From: Muscardinus avellanarius
Taxonomy: Eukaryota > Chordata > Mammalia > Rodentia > Gliridae
Assembly (NCBI GenBank): GCA_963383645.1
Contig: OY726566.1
Span: 93,556,029 to 93,620,028 of the forward strand
Length of the DNA: 64,000 nt
Direction: 5' to 3'
The notes below the pieces were generated by a model. That model saw only the letters and a list, made by a program, of their open reading frames with translations, made no database searches and was not told where the DNA came from. This document shows, piece by piece, positions 33,380 through 44,785 of the stretch; the first letter of the stretch is position 1, and each line of letters opens with the position of its first letter. The translations under genes and the position numbers were made by a program.

Positions 33380-34130
33380 TTTGCATATCCATTCATCTAC
33401 AGAAGGGCATCCTGGTTGCTGTCAAGTTTTGTGTATTTATGAATAAATCTGCTGTAAACATGAATGTCCGGGTCTTTGTAAATGGAAGTTTTCAACTAAT
33501 TTGAGCACATACCAAGGAATGCAATTGCCAGATCATATAGTAACAATATATTTAATTTTGTAAAAATAATGACCAAACGCTCCTCCACGGTCCATTTTGC
33601 ATTACTATGAGCATAAATACAAGCTCCTATGCCCCAGGTCCGTGTCAGCATTTGGAGTTACCAGCATTTGGGATTTTGTCCGTTCTAGTGAGGATATAGT
33701 GGTTGCTTTAATTTGCAGATTTTTTTTTGTAGTAGCATTTTAATTTGCAGTTCTCTAATGGCATGCAAAGCTGAGCATCTTTTCATATGACTAACTGTCA
33801 TCTGTATATCTTCTTTGGTAAGGTGTCTGTACAGATCTTTTGTCAGCTTTTTAATTAGGTTATGTGTTTTCTTGCTATTCAGTTTTAGTTCTTTGTATAT
33901 TTTAGATACCAGTTTCTTACCTAATATGCACTTTGCAAATATTTTCTCCCAGTCTGTGGCCTGTCTTGTCATTCTCTTCACAGCGTCTTTTGTAGAGCAG
34001 AAGGTTTTAATTTTAATGAAGTATATCTTGTGATTCACTCGTTTATATATTGTGCTTTTCTGTTCTCTCTCATTTTAATTGAGTATTTTGTATGATTCTG
34101 GTTTTTCCCTCCATTCTTAGCATGCCAATT
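33380..34130 (-). mobile_element. Old L1 ORF2 3' fragment
   Basis: A 117-codon minus-strand frame (33685-34038) has the L1 ORF2 C-terminal layout, with 'WEKIFAKCILGKKLVSKIYK', 'TKEDIQMTVSHMKRC' and 'AIRELQIK'. Its sequence differs from the squirrel-lineage L1 at 23712, so it is older. 33100-33380 may be its 3'UTR. Confidence 0.82.
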
Positions 34131-34586
34131 ATATATATATATTTTACTTCTTGCATTTGCCATATGCATTTGCAACTAATTCAAGACCACTTTCAAATAA
34201 AACTCCTTCACTACAGAGGTAATATAAGTACAATTCCTCCCTCTTGTCCTTTATAAAATTAGAGACCTTTCCATTATGATTCTTAACCTATAATCAATAA
34301 TTATAATGTTGCTATTATTTTGAACAAACTAGTACCTGTTAAATCAACTAAGAATAAAAATACCTCATTTTTGTTTTTATTTATTCTCTACCTAATGTAT
34401 ATCCTTCCTTCATATACAAGTTTGTGACCTGTGTTATAACATTTTTTTCTAAGAGACTTCCTCTTCAACATTTCAAGCAAGGCAGGTTTACTGGCAACAA
34501 ATTCCCTCAATTTTTGTTTGTCTGAAAAAAGTATTTTTCCTTAACTTTTGAAAGATTATTTTGTTGAGTACAGAAACTTAAGTTGG

Positions 34587-35123
34587 TGTCAGCGTTCTCC
34601 AGAGAAACAAAAACCGTAGGCCTGATACATAGATAAATACTTTTCTTGTGTGTGTGGTACTGGGAATGGAATCCAGGGGCATACTACCTCCAAGCAACAC
34701 CCCCAAACTTGTATTTTTATTCTTTATTTTTGAAACAGAGTCTCATTGAGTTCCAAAGGATAAATGCATTTGTTATGGGATTGACTTGTGCCGTTATGGA
34801 GGCCCAAAAGACCTACCATCTGTTGTTGGCAGTCTGGCGAACCAGGAGTGGGGGGAGGGCTAAGTGTGACTCCTAGAATCTCAAAACTGGGAGCTCTGGT
34901 ATATATGGACAGAAAATGGACATCCCAGCTTAAGAAAAGGGAAGGGTGAATTCTCTCTCCACCTTTTGTTCTGTTCACGCCATCAAGAGATTGGACGATA
35001 CCAGTGATTAAAATGCTCACCTCTCTTAGAAACACCCTCATAGACAAACCAGAATTAAAATTTTACCAGCTATCTGGGCCTCCCTTAGTTCAGTCAAGTT
35101 GATACATCTAATTAACTATCACA
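34587..35123 (+). mobile_element. MLT2-like LTR (ERV-L), with SINE inside
   Basis: Begins TGTCAGCGTTCTCCAGAGAA and ends CTAATTAACTATCACA, which are the TG...CA termini and end motifs I know from MLT2/ERV-L LTRs. Intermediate landmarks are 'gttatggaggccc', 'ccaccttttgttctgttc', 'agagattggacgatacc', 'agaaacaccctcatagac' and 'tcagtcaagttgatac'. No retroviral internal region adjoins it, so it is a solo LTR. Confidence 0.75.
34640..34758 (-). mobile_element. B1-ID SINE, 5'-truncated (ID half only)
   Basis: Flanked by gataaatactttt / gataaatgcattt. It holds the ID tail and linker only, ending at 'tctcattgagttcc', so the B1 head was never copied. Confidence 0.85.
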
Positions 35124-35257
35124 GTTGATGTTATTTTTTTCCTCTGAACACGGTAAGTATTCACTCTCTACTCCCACCCTGCTTATGTGATTTATAAAGA
35201 GAAATGTGATGTAATTCATATCCTTGTTCCTCTATAAGTAAGGTCATTTTTTTCTGT

Positions 35258-35472
35258 TTTTTTTTTTTTTTTTGTGTGTGTGTGTGTTATTAGGGATTGA
35301 ACCCAGACGCATTCTACCTCTAAGCTACGCCCCCCAGCCCAAACTATTTTATTCTTATGTATTCACTCAGTTCTTGAGAGTCTCACTACTTGCTAAGACT
35401 GCCCTCAAACCTGCCATCCTCCTGTCTCCGCCTCCCAAGTCCTGGGATTATAGGCGTGCACCACGCCCAGCT
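35258..35472 (-). mobile_element. B1-ID SINE
   Basis: Antisense copy preceded by a T-run and (GT)n, ending 'gcaccacgcccagct'. Confidence 0.9.
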
Positions 35473-35899
35473 CCCCTAGCCTTTTTGTTTGTTTCTTTGT
35501 TTGCTTATCATCTTTGATTTTATGTAGTTCAGATAGAATGTTCCTAGATGTAGAATTATTGCTATTCTCGGAGGTTCCTGGATCTGCTGTATCATATCTG
35601 TCGCTAGTTTTAGGAAATTGTCAGGTATTATTTTTGGAGCAAAAGTACTTCCACGCCCACTTTCTTCTTCTCCTGACAATCCAATTTTGCAGCCGTTATA
35701 ACGCCTTTAATTGTCTCAGTTCTTCGAACGCTCTGTTCCGTCTTTTCATTCTTTTTCTTCTCTGGGTGTCAGGTTTAGAAACATCTACTCACAGTTCTTC
35801 AGGGTTATCATCGTTCCCTTGGCATACGCAGCGTGCTGCTGAGCCCATGAGAAGCATTGCCCACATTTACTTAGGATCCTCTTAGAATTTCCATCTCTT

Positions 35900-36450
35900 C
35901 TTATATTACCTGTGGTTTACTTTTCATCAAATATTTATTGCAAATAGTGTTTAATGAGGAACAATAGCTGTATAGAATGTACACATATCAAGGGCACAGT
36001 TTCCGTACTTCTCACTTGTATAACCAACACCCAGAAAGAAACGGAGCATTAGCAGCAAGAAATGGAACATGGCAGCTGAGGCCCTCTGCCTGCTCCCTGG
36101 CCGCCCAGCAGCTACCATTGCCTGACTTCAAACCACTCAGGCTAGTTTCATTTGCTTTATATAAGTAGCATCGTGTAGTTATGTACTCTCTTATGACTGG
36201 CTTCTTATGTTCCATGTTATGTTGGCAAAATCCATTCATATTGTGTATAGGTTCTCATGATGCTAAATATTTCACTATTTTACACATTATAGATTCTTAA
36301 ATAACAACTCAATATGTATAATTTGATATATATATATATACATATGTATGTATATAATTTGGTTTTGTTTGCTTAAAATATAGGGTTAAATATTTAATTC
36401 CAAGCCTCCTGGTTAATCAGATTATTTTTCTGTGCCTCTAATGTTCATAT
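35900..36450. other. Old repeat-like stretch, family not assigned
   Basis: Phrases such as 'gtataaccaacacccag' and 'tgttggcaaaatccattcat' resemble ancient L1/MER sequence, but I cannot name it. No gene. Confidence 0.35.
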
Positions 36451-36454
36451 TTCT

Positions 36455-36755
36455 TTTTATTTTTATAGTTTTATTGGTATATTGCAGTTATACAACCTAG
36501 AAAGGCTCAAAGGCATACAAACACCTAGCACTTGGTGTTTTTTTCTCTTAATCCCACCCAACTACCCGCCCCTGCCCTCCATTGTGTATGGTAGTGAGAT
36601 TAGTAGTGATAAATAGTGATACCTTCATATATGAACAGAGCATTATTTGAACTGTTATATGGAGGGTCCTCATAAAATTAAGAATGGAACCACCATATGG
36701 CCCAGTTAGACCACTTTTCTGTATCTTTTTTTAAAAAATTGAAGTCAGCGCTACG
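36455..36755 (-). mobile_element. Family B L1 3' end with inverted 5' segment
   Basis: 36455-36655 is the antisense family B 3'UTR ('tgtatggtagtgagattag', 'gagcattatttgaactg'). It then switches to sense L1 ORF2 sequence ('atggaaccaccatatggccc'). This head-to-head order fits a 5' inversion. Confidence 0.6.
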
Positions 36756-36759
36756 GATT

Positions 36760-37790
36760 TTTAAAATATATTTTATTATGTGTATGTAAGTCTGTGTGAT
36801 ATACATATCCATGTGAATGTGTGTATATACACAAGTGTGTATACTTTTTTATTTTACTAGTGCGCATCTGGTAGCTTTTATTTTAGAGCAATTTCAAATA
36901 GTGCCACTGTGAATATTCTGTTCTTTTGATAACTGTATATGTGCATTTCTGTGGGGATATGCTAGGAATACAACTGCTGGGTGATCATGTACACAAATGT
37001 TGAATTTTAGTTCACACTGTCAAAACAGTTTTCTGAGTGGTCGTAAGAGTTTACATTCTCACAGAGATATGTTGAGAGGTTCAGTTACTCTAGCTCTTAT
37101 CAATGTCTGAGATTTTTCCATCTTTAAATTGTAGCCACTCAAGGAGGTGTGGAGAGATGTCTCATTGTCCTTCAATATACATTTCTCTCACGAATGATGA
37201 CATTGGGAGGGGGACAGAGGGAAAGTCTCTAAAGCACATAATGTACTTAAACAAACATATCAAAGTCAATCACTAAGCCAGCCATGGGTAGGAGGTATGG
37301 GAGGGAATAGAGTGGGGATTGGGTAAGGGCTAATTGGGGGATGTGTACATGTATGTCTCCACAAGTCTTTTATCCCATTAAGATATATGATAACAATACA
37401 CCAATAAAATTTTTTTTAAGAAGATGACATTGAGCAACTCTCAGTGTATTTTCATGTATTTGTTGGCCATTTGAACACCCTCTTTCATAATGCATTTTTT
37501 CAGATCTGTTGCCTATTTTTAATTGGATTGCCTTTTGCCTAGGAAAAGGAGTTTTTTATATATCATATGGAAACTCTTTAGCTCTTCATTTATCAGATGG
37601 AAATTCCTTTCCTGTAGATAGATCAGTCTTCTCCCACTTTTTAGGATGCCCTTTTACTCTCTTAATGGTATCTCTTATTAAACAAGGTCTTTAAAGTTTT
37701 AATAAGTCCAATTTATTATTTATTATTGTGTATCTTGTTTAATAAATCTTTACTTATACAAAAAGTCAGAGAGATGTTTTTCTCTAAAAC
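36760..37790 (-). mobile_element. Old L1 ORF2 fragment, split by a younger L1 end
   Basis: Antisense landmarks: 'gaatacaactgctgggtgat', 'cattgagcaactctcagtg', 'catgtatttgttggccattt', 'tctcccactttttaggatg' and 'tttaataagtccaattt'. The younger L1 fragment at 37206-37422 interrupts it. Confidence 0.75.
37206..37422 (+). mobile_element. 5'-truncated L1 3' end (young lineage) with TSD
   Basis: Flanked by gatgacattg (37196-37205 and 37423-37432). The body matches the 3' end of the 23712-30872 and 43996-46784 elements: 'cactaagccagccatggg', 'ggatgtgtacatgtatg', 'atacaccaataaaat'. Confidence 0.92.
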
Positions 37791-38416
37791 TTGGAGCTGA
37801 ATATTTCTCAGCATCTGTCATAAATTATAAACTCTAAAATTCTTTTGCACTACTGTGCTTTTTATTCCCTTTATTTAGACCATATTATCATGGCTTTAGC
37901 AATAGAGTATATCCCCATGACTTTTTCTGTCTGGGCATGCAAAGACAGACTGAGAGATTGGTCAATCAGAGACCTGAGTAGAATTAATCAAATTCATCTT
38001 AAGACAGAATTCAGTACACAGAGCTCTGTTCTTTCACAGAATTACTGACACATCCTTCTGGCACATGTGAAGAGGCCTGAGTGAGCATAATCCTATTCCT
38101 TTCCTTTAAGTGTACTCACTTAGTCTTACCCACTAGCCTTACTAGCTGCTAGAAGCAATTTCTGGAAGTTAACTAGTTCTTTCCCAAATGTGCAGGTTAA
38201 GTGAATGTGTGTTTTCTTATTGTTGCTTCTAAGCTTATTATTAGACGTCTGTCTTGTGCTTGCAAATGTTTTTTTTTTTTTTTTTTTTTTTTGGTCCAGT
38301 TGTATTAGTTACCTTCAACAACTTAGAGTTAAAGGAAACTTTCTGTAGCTCTATTCCTAAGGGGAGAATGCTGACTATAAGAGATGGCTTTGTCCACCTA
38401 AATCTGTGCTTAAAAG
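37791..38416. other. Intronic stretch, nothing recognised
   Basis: Apart from a T22 run near 38271-38292, nothing recognised. Confidence 0.45.
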
Positions 38417-38426
38417 AGCTAGAATT

Positions 38427-38622
38427 GCCGGGCATGGTGGCGCACGCTTGTAATCCCTGCGCTTGGGAGGCGGAGACAGGAGGATCGCGCAGGTTCGAAG
38501 CCAGCCGCGCTGGCTTAAGAGACCCCGTTTCAAAAATATAAAATAGGTCTGGGAGTGTAGCCAGGAGGTAGAAGGGCTTCCAGGAACCCCAGTACCACAA
38601 AAAAAAAAAAAAAAAAAAAAAA
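38427..38622 (+). mobile_element. B1-ID SINE, young subfamily
   Basis: TSD agctagaatt exact at 38417-38426 and 38623-38632. CpG-rich, with 'caggttcgaagccagccgcg' containing a perfect GGTTCGAAGCC B box. Tail 'ttccaggaaccccagtacc' and a pure A tail. One of the youngest insertions in the window. Confidence 0.97.
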
Positions 38623-38632
38623 AGCTAGAATT

Positions 38633-39799
38633 AAGGTCTTGCCTTTCTTTCCTCTTGTTCTGCCCACTGAATTGTATCACTTTCAATCTTAAACTTGAGG
38701 GAAAAACAAATATTATACAAATATTTCTTAACTCTCTTGGTGCAATCTACATGAAGTAAAGAATAATTTTAAATGGCTATCTCAATGAAATATTACATTT
38801 GATTATACCCATGCAACCACCTCCCAGTTCAAAATATGGAATTGTTCTAGTGTCCCCAAAAGCGCTCCCCTCAAAGTAACCACTCTCCTGATTTATATCA
38901 GCATAATTTAATAGCTTGGTCTTGCCCGTCTTCAAATTTTGCATGCATTTAATTGAAGTGTCTCGTCTCTTTTGCTGAACATGCCTGAGAGATTGGTCTA
39001 TGTTTTCACGTGTAGACATAGGTTGAAAAACAAATTGTATTTGCCTTCACAAAGAAGAAATAAGTTTGCAGGTCTATTTTGTTTTGTATGTGGTTGATTG
39101 TTTCCTTTTAACCTGTCACATCCTCGATCCTGATGAGAAGCTGAAAGCCAGGAGATAGGAGACGATGCTCTTCATTGATATTCCATTGTGGTAGCATTGA
39201 CGGCGAGCATCGCTTTAGCACATTAGACCACAGGAGAATGGGGGACAAGCCAAAAGGACTGGAAAGTCACACTCTCCTCCTATAATTAGGCTTTAAAGCT
39301 TAGAGGGCTATTTGGCACTCAGATGAATGTAGAATCCAGTGCCCTTTGCATTGAATAAAGGTGATATTCCCTTCATTATTAAATGAAGCTCTTTTCTATT
39401 CTTGCTTTTTAACTAAAAAATAAAAATGTATTATTTCCAGGTTTAACTTTGAATAAAAGGGAAAAAAACTAGGTCAAGCCAGGGCTTTAATAGAAAAAGA
39501 AAAACAGCAAATATCCTTTTGTTTCCAAAGAAGCCGCAAGCGGGCTCTCGGGCCCATTGTCTTTGCACCTGTCACATATATGTGTATATTTATCCTTTTG
39601 AGATCTAGAAGTTTCCACTGATAAAAGACAGCCCTGTTTCCTGGAAATGTCATTAACAGGAGAGAAGGGGGGGGTTAAAAGAGATAGGAAAGGGTTGTCT
39701 AGGAGCTAGGGTACGAGAAAAACAGTCCCATAAAACTGATCAACCATTTCACTTAGGATCCCTGAATCTCAAAGAATAAGTCTCGTTTCTCTAGAGAGA
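38633..39799. other. Repeat-poor block with possible conserved element
   Basis: 38780-39020 may be an old unnamed repeat. 39120-39660 has no recognised repeat and has the texture of a conserved non-coding element: 'ttgacggcgagcatcgc', 'ttgaataaaggtgat' and 'gccgcaagcgggctctcggg'. No open frame of note. Confidence 0.4.
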
Positions 39800-39814
39800 G
39801 CTTTAAAAATTCTT

Positions 39815-40030
39815 TTCTTGTGGGTGTTTGTGGTACTTGGAATTGAACTAGGAGCATTTTACCCTGAGCTACATCCTCAGCCTTATTTTATCTTTTATCT
39901 TTTATTTTGTGAAACAAAGTCTCACTAAGTTGCAGAGGGCCTCATTAAGTGGCTGACACTGACCTGTGATCCTCCTGTCCCATCCTCCCAAGTACTGTGA
40001 TTACAGGTGTTTATCACCAAGCCCAGCTCA
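39815..40030 (-). mobile_element. B1-ID SINE
   Basis: TSD gctttaaaaattctt / gctttgaaaattctt at 39800-39814 and 40031-40045. An older antisense copy. Confidence 0.95.
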
Positions 40031-40204
40031 GCTTTGAAAATTCTTAAATGCGGTTGATGGGATCAGAACTGGAGTTTGGGGGTGCTAAGTCAAACAATAC
40101 ATGAATTAGTCTTGAACTGTAGAAGGTGGAGAGATGGGCAACAAGGAAATAAGTCTCAGGACCGATTGTGCGATGTATCTAAACGATCAAAACAGCAAGA
40201 GTGA

Positions 40205-40360
40205 TAGTGCCTGGAACTATATGGCAACCTTGTGAGTCCCAAGTATTGCTATTTGCATTCAACAGATAAGAAACTGAGGTGCAGAAAAAGTGACTTCCCC
40301 AAGTTCACAGAGCTAGAATTCGAACCTAGGTAACAACCTGGCTCCCAGGGTCGCCATACC
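40205..40360 (-). mobile_element. MIR fragment
   Basis: 'acagataagaaactgaggtg', 'gacttccccaagttcacag' and 'ctagaattcgaacctagg' are the MIR core complement. Confidence 0.78.
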
Positions 40361-40608
40361 AAGGACACAAGCCTAAACCTGAATCAGGATTTTCATGTTT
40401 CAGCATTTGAGTTATTATTTGTTTTCACTGTTTACAGTGTCTTTTCCTTCCAATAACAGGTTTTAAACAGCATGTTTATACAGCTATATCTGAAGGGAAT
40501 CATGTACTGAAACCAAGAGTTTAGGTGCTTGAAAGCTGCCTTTTTTATTTCCCTCTGAGTTATAAATTTGCCTGATTAAAGCAAAGAAAATAAAAATAAT
40601 CACTGTTG

Positions 40609-40803
40609 CCAGGCATGGTGGAGCACGTTTGTAATCCCTACGCTTAGGAGGCAGAGACAGGAGGATCGTGCAGGTTTGAAGCCCGCCTCTCTGGCTTATT
40701 AGACCCTGTTTCCAGATAAAATATAAAAAATAGGTCTGGGAGTGTAGCCTGGAGATAGAAGGGTTCCATCCCCAGTACCACAAAAAAAAAAAAAAAAAAA
40801 AAA
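40609..40803 (+). mobile_element. B1-ID SINE, intermediate subfamily
   Basis: TSD aatcactgttg on both sides (about 40598 and 40804). Middle like the young subfamily, but the ID end is 'agggttccatccccagtacc', without the rearranged form. Confidence 0.95.
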
Positions 40804-40828
40804 ATCACTGTTGAAAAGGTAAGAAAAA

Positions 40829-41007
40829 TGCCAGGTGTGGTGACACAGGCCTATGATCCTAGTACTTGGGAGGCAGAGATGAGAGGATTGCAGGTTTGAA
40901 GGCCAACCTCAGCAACTTAGTGAAACCCTGTTTCAAAATAAAAAATAGAATAAATCTGGGGGTATAGCTCAGAAGTAGAAAACCCATGATCCTAATCCCC
41001 AGTACCA
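40829..41007 (+). mobile_element. B1-ID SINE
   Basis: Sense, 'gccaggtgtggtgacacag' to 'ctaatccccagtacc', older. The tail becomes GAAA/GGAA. Confidence 0.87.
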
Positions 41008-41085
41008 AGAAAAGAAAAGAAAAGAAAAGGAAGGAAGGAAGGAAAGAAGGAAGGAAGGAGAATAGAGAAAGAAAAAGAAAAAGGA
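41008..41085. repeat. (GAAA)n(GGAA)n tract
   Basis: Purine-only tract grown from the SINE tail. Confidence 0.92.
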
Positions 41086-42284
41086 TGAAATGTGAAATAA
41101 ATAAGGTTTTGGAAAGAGGAGGATGCAGTCCTGAAAAGGGAAGAGAGACTTAAGGACATTTTTCGCTGCTTTAGTTGGTGAAGTATTTGAAATATATCTT
41201 CTTAAGTTTGTCAGGACAATCAAATGAGTGATATATTGAGACTCCTTTTCTCTGTCTTATGAAATTATGAACTCAAGATGATGAGTAATAGCAAAATGTT
41301 ATTCTCAATGATCAAGTGGTTGATTATGATCATTTCTAAGCTTTTATTTGGCATGGGTTCTACATTATATGTTTAGTGGAAAAAGAGTCCAAGCCAAAAG
41401 AGAAAGCAGGTCCGTGCTTTTCCCCCCCTTCTGTGGACTCTTACAGCAAACACGAGATCTTTAGTGAATATTGAGTGAATGGCATGGATTTCACAAACTG
41501 GAAGAATCAGCTGCTCCCCAACTGAAAAGTGTTAAGTGTAAATAATGGAAATGCTTCAAGATGGAAGAAAACACCTTGAGTGGAGTCTTCTGAAAGTTAC
41601 AGGCCCGGTAACACTTTACCTGGGGAGGAATCACGGGCCTGAGCCCCGGCCCTCAACACTGACCTTGACTCGTTTGTTTTGTTTTGTCCTTTGGGAAGGG
41701 AGGGTCTTTGTTCAGTTTCTTCTCCCAGTTCAGATTTGACAATTATAAAAGAAACAGAAATCTAGCAAGGCTAGGAATATAATTAGACATAGAAATAGTA
41801 TAAATAAAGTAGAGCATTAATAATTTTCTGGAAAATCTCACCTAGAAATTTAAAAGGTTCCCAACATAATATAAACAACAGCTATTAAAAGGTTACAGCT
41901 AACTACAGCTATAGAAGAATCTTTAGATAAATATGGCGAAGCAGGTAAAAGAGGTGATACGGGGGATGGGGAGATGTCAGCCATTTTGAACAAAACATTC
42001 ATTGGAACACAGACATTCATTTCACTCCCTGTGGATGCTTAATATGACTTACAATGGAATTATAAAAGGAAAGATGAATCAGGAAACATGAATATATTAA
42101 ATAAGTACGAGGGTAAAAAATGCTTTGCTAAAGCATTTCTTCTTCCTCCGGACCCTATCTCAATTCGTTTTTACTTTTTGCCAATTTTGTGCAAACCACT
42201 CTCTCTTCTATATCATATCTCACTTTGCCACCAAAGATCCCATCTCACTCTCTCCCCCAAGACCCCACCCCAGTCCTTTTTTAA
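41086..42284. other. Repeat-free intronic block
   Basis: 1.2 kb without a recognised element. 41540-41760 is slightly GC-richer. Confidence 0.45.
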
Positions 42285-42405
42285 AATCCTTCTTATTTTG
42301 AGACAGGGCCTTGCTAAACTGCCCACACCAGCCTTGAACTTTTGATCCTCTTGTCTCAGCCTTTCCAGTTGCTGGGATTATAGCATTGGGCCACCATGCC
42401 CTGCA
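42285..42405 (-). mobile_element. B1-like monomer (no ID tail)
   Basis: 'ttttgagacagggccttgct' to 'ggccaccatgccctgc'. Only the 7SL-derived part, diverged; it may represent an older free B1. Confidence 0.75.
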
Positions 42406-43139
42406 TTTAAAAAAAAAAAATGATGTATTCTTGTTCAAAACTAACAGAACATGCCAATGCAACTTTATTCCAAGTTGAGTTTCTCCATGATAACTCTAGG
42501 CTGGTGCTGTCAGTCTCTAAGTCATATGCTGTTTACCAGTTAGCTTTTTGCTTATTGTTACCAGTTTTTATTTTCATGGGATTTTCTACTTTGTTTATTC
42601 ACGGCTAATACATCAGTGTACTCTTATACCAAAAAAGGGATATATATATAAAAAGTAGAAAAAATTCTGAGACTGTGTCCTCTCTCTCCTCTGCACCTCC
42701 ATCTCTTCATCTGTCAGCCCTAACCTGTGAGTCTAGAATTTATTGGCTGCTTTTTTAAGTAACGTACATATCTGTGTGTATTTATTTTAACTAGCATACG
42801 AGGTCATAGTTAGGTCCACTAAAGTTCTGTTTTTTTATCTTGCTTATACAGTCTGGAGTAGACTGGAACTCCTTGTATAATGAGTAAACCTAGTGCATTC
42901 TTTCTGCCCATTTTGTCAAAATTTGAACAGTCTTTTACTACTTTTAGTTACTACTCAGGGTTCTAGTTTTAGTTGTTTATATGTATGGCCTGCTCTCTGC
43001 AAACATCCATCATTTGTTTAGTGTTTCAGAAAGATAGCCTTTAATTATAAAGCTGTTTTATAAGAAAATTTGGCTAATTCCTTGATGAGTGCTATTTTCC
43101 AGGGACGTTTCCAGGAAACATTATCATAAAAAAGCAGGT
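42406..43139. other. Intronic stretch, nothing recognised
   Basis: No repeat, exon or RNA gene recognised. Confidence 0.45.
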
Positions 43140-43327
43140 TGGACAGGTGTGGTGGTGTATACTCCTGTAATCCTAGTAGTTGGGAGGCTGAGACAGGAGA
43201 ATCACAGGTTTAAAGCCAGCCTCAGCAATTTAGCAAGGCCCTCAGCAGCTTAGTGAGACCCTTTTCAAAATAAAAGGGGCTGGGGTATAGCTCAGAGGTA
43301 GAATACCCTGAATTTATTCCCCAGTAT
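43140..43327 (+). mobile_element. B1-ID SINE
   Basis: Sense, 'ggacaggtgtggtggtg' to 'ttattccccagta'. The tail is replaced by a CA array. Confidence 0.87.
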
Positions 43328-43341
43328 GTACACACACACAT

Positions 43342-43384
<43 letters not shown>
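43328..43384. repeat. (CA)n microsatellite
   Basis: About 28 CA units with a TG interruption, at the SINE tail. Confidence 0.95.
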
Positions 43385-43477
43385 AGAGACTGCCTGCAGC
43401 AATAGATTGTTAAACCAACAGGTTCCTAGATGTTTCTAGATAGAATCAGGATTCAGTACTAATATCAAAGGTATTGT

Positions 43478-43690
43478 TTTGTGTGTGCATGTATATGGTT
43501 CTAGGGATGGAACCTAGAGGTATTCTACCTCTGAGCTACATCCCTAAACCAATTTTATATTTTATTTTGAACCAGGTCTCCCTAAGTTGCTGAGTGTCTG
43601 GCCAAGTTGCTGAAGCTGGCCGCAAATCTGCAATCCTCCTGTCTTAGCTTTCCAAGTACTAGTATCACAGGTATGCACCACCATACTTAA
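43478..43690 (-). mobile_element. B1-ID SINE
   Basis: Antisense older copy, 'ctagggatggaacctagagg' to 'gcaccaccatacttaac'. Confidence 0.86.
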
Positions 43691-43904
43691 CCCCACAAAA
43701 GAGTTGAAATACCAATATCAACTCCCAGATGAATGCATATATACCTGACACTCAACTCTCTGTCCAAGTGTATATCGCTACTTGCTTCTTGCCAACCCAC
43801 CTACAAGTAGACTCTAAGTAAAATAGCCCTTTACTCTAAACACTTTGGAGTGATGTCCCAAGAACAGATATCCTCTTAGGCACCCACCTCTTTATCATAT
43901 GTAT

Positions 43905-43995
43905 GTAGCTGACCTAAGAAATTATCACAAACATAGTGGCTTAAAACATAAACTTGCTGTCTTACAGCTTAAAGTAGGTCAAAAAGCCCAACACA
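43905..43995 (-). mobile_element. MLT1-like MaLR LTR, first part
   Basis: 'tagctgacctaagaaattat', 'cacaaacatagtggctta' and 'cttacagctt' are the antisense end of an MLT1-type LTR. It is interrupted at 43995 by the chimeric L1 and resumes at 46785. Confidence 0.7.
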
Positions 43996-44785
43996 GGACG
44001 TCTGGGAAGATGGCGACCAAGAAAAGCGGGGCTTAAGAGCCCCGCTAACAACCAATCTCCATTACCACAAAATCAGCACCTTTCATAGCCAGAAAACACC
44101 ATCACCAGAGAAACAAAAAAATCACCAGGCTCCAGAGAGAAAGCGGACTGAGAACAGCTCAGAGCCACAGAGGAGATACACCAGCCTCATGCCTGAGGAC
44201 ACAGCAGCAGCGCCATACTGCCGGCGGCAGCGGCAAATTCACCAGACGGCTACAGCAAGCCGAGGTGAGCCGCTGCGGAACAGCCAGGCGGGATTTTCAG
44301 TGCAGGGAGCATCTAAAGCTCCCAGTGGCTGAGCTCAGCACACACTGCAGGGACTCAGAGTGGAACTCAAAACCAAGAAGAAATAAGCCAGCCTCACAGC
44401 CGAGGGCGTAGCAGCGGCGCCATATTGCCACCGGCGGCAGCAGCAGCGAATTCACCGAGTCCAGTACAGCTACATCTGCATACTCAAGAACAGTGAGTCA
44501 AATTGCAGGCCACAGAGGAGAAATCCCAGTACTATACTCCCTGGGACTTGACCCAGTGGAGGAGTGGCGGTGGCAGAGATATCACACCATAGGAGAACAT
44601 GCAACCTGGCACCCCCCATAGTTTAAAGCAGCCTCTATCGACTCCCTGGGTCGGAGACTCTGTGATACAACCCAGTAAAGGAGTAGTGGGGTCTGAGATA
44701 CTACAGACTCGAGATCCAGAGCACCTTAAGTGAAGTCATAGTGACCCAAGGGAAGAACCTAGGGAAGGCACAAACTTCCAAAATC
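43996..44785 (+). promoter_or_regulatory. L1 5'UTR with tandem monomer-like units
   Basis: Begins GGACGTCTGGGAAGATGGCG, with the AAGATGGC core (YY1-type, as at other L1 5' tips). Two related blocks lie about 207 bp apart ('catactgccggcggcag' near 44214; 'catattgccaccggcggcag' near 44421). Another pair starts with 'actccctggg' near 44537 and 44640. CpG-rich in part. Probably the promoter of this L1 lineage. Confidence 0.75.

Larger units (their letters stand above)
34480..35860 (-). mobile_element. Old L1 5'/ORF1-side fragment, split by an LTR and a SINE
   Basis: 'ggcaggtttactggcaacaa', 'tttttgtttgtctgaaa' and 'attttgttgagtacag' before 34586; 'gtagaattattgctattctc' and 'ggatctgctgtatcatatct' after 35520. 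This is the antisense order of ancient mammalian L1 near the 5'UTR/ORF1. Confidence 0.5.
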
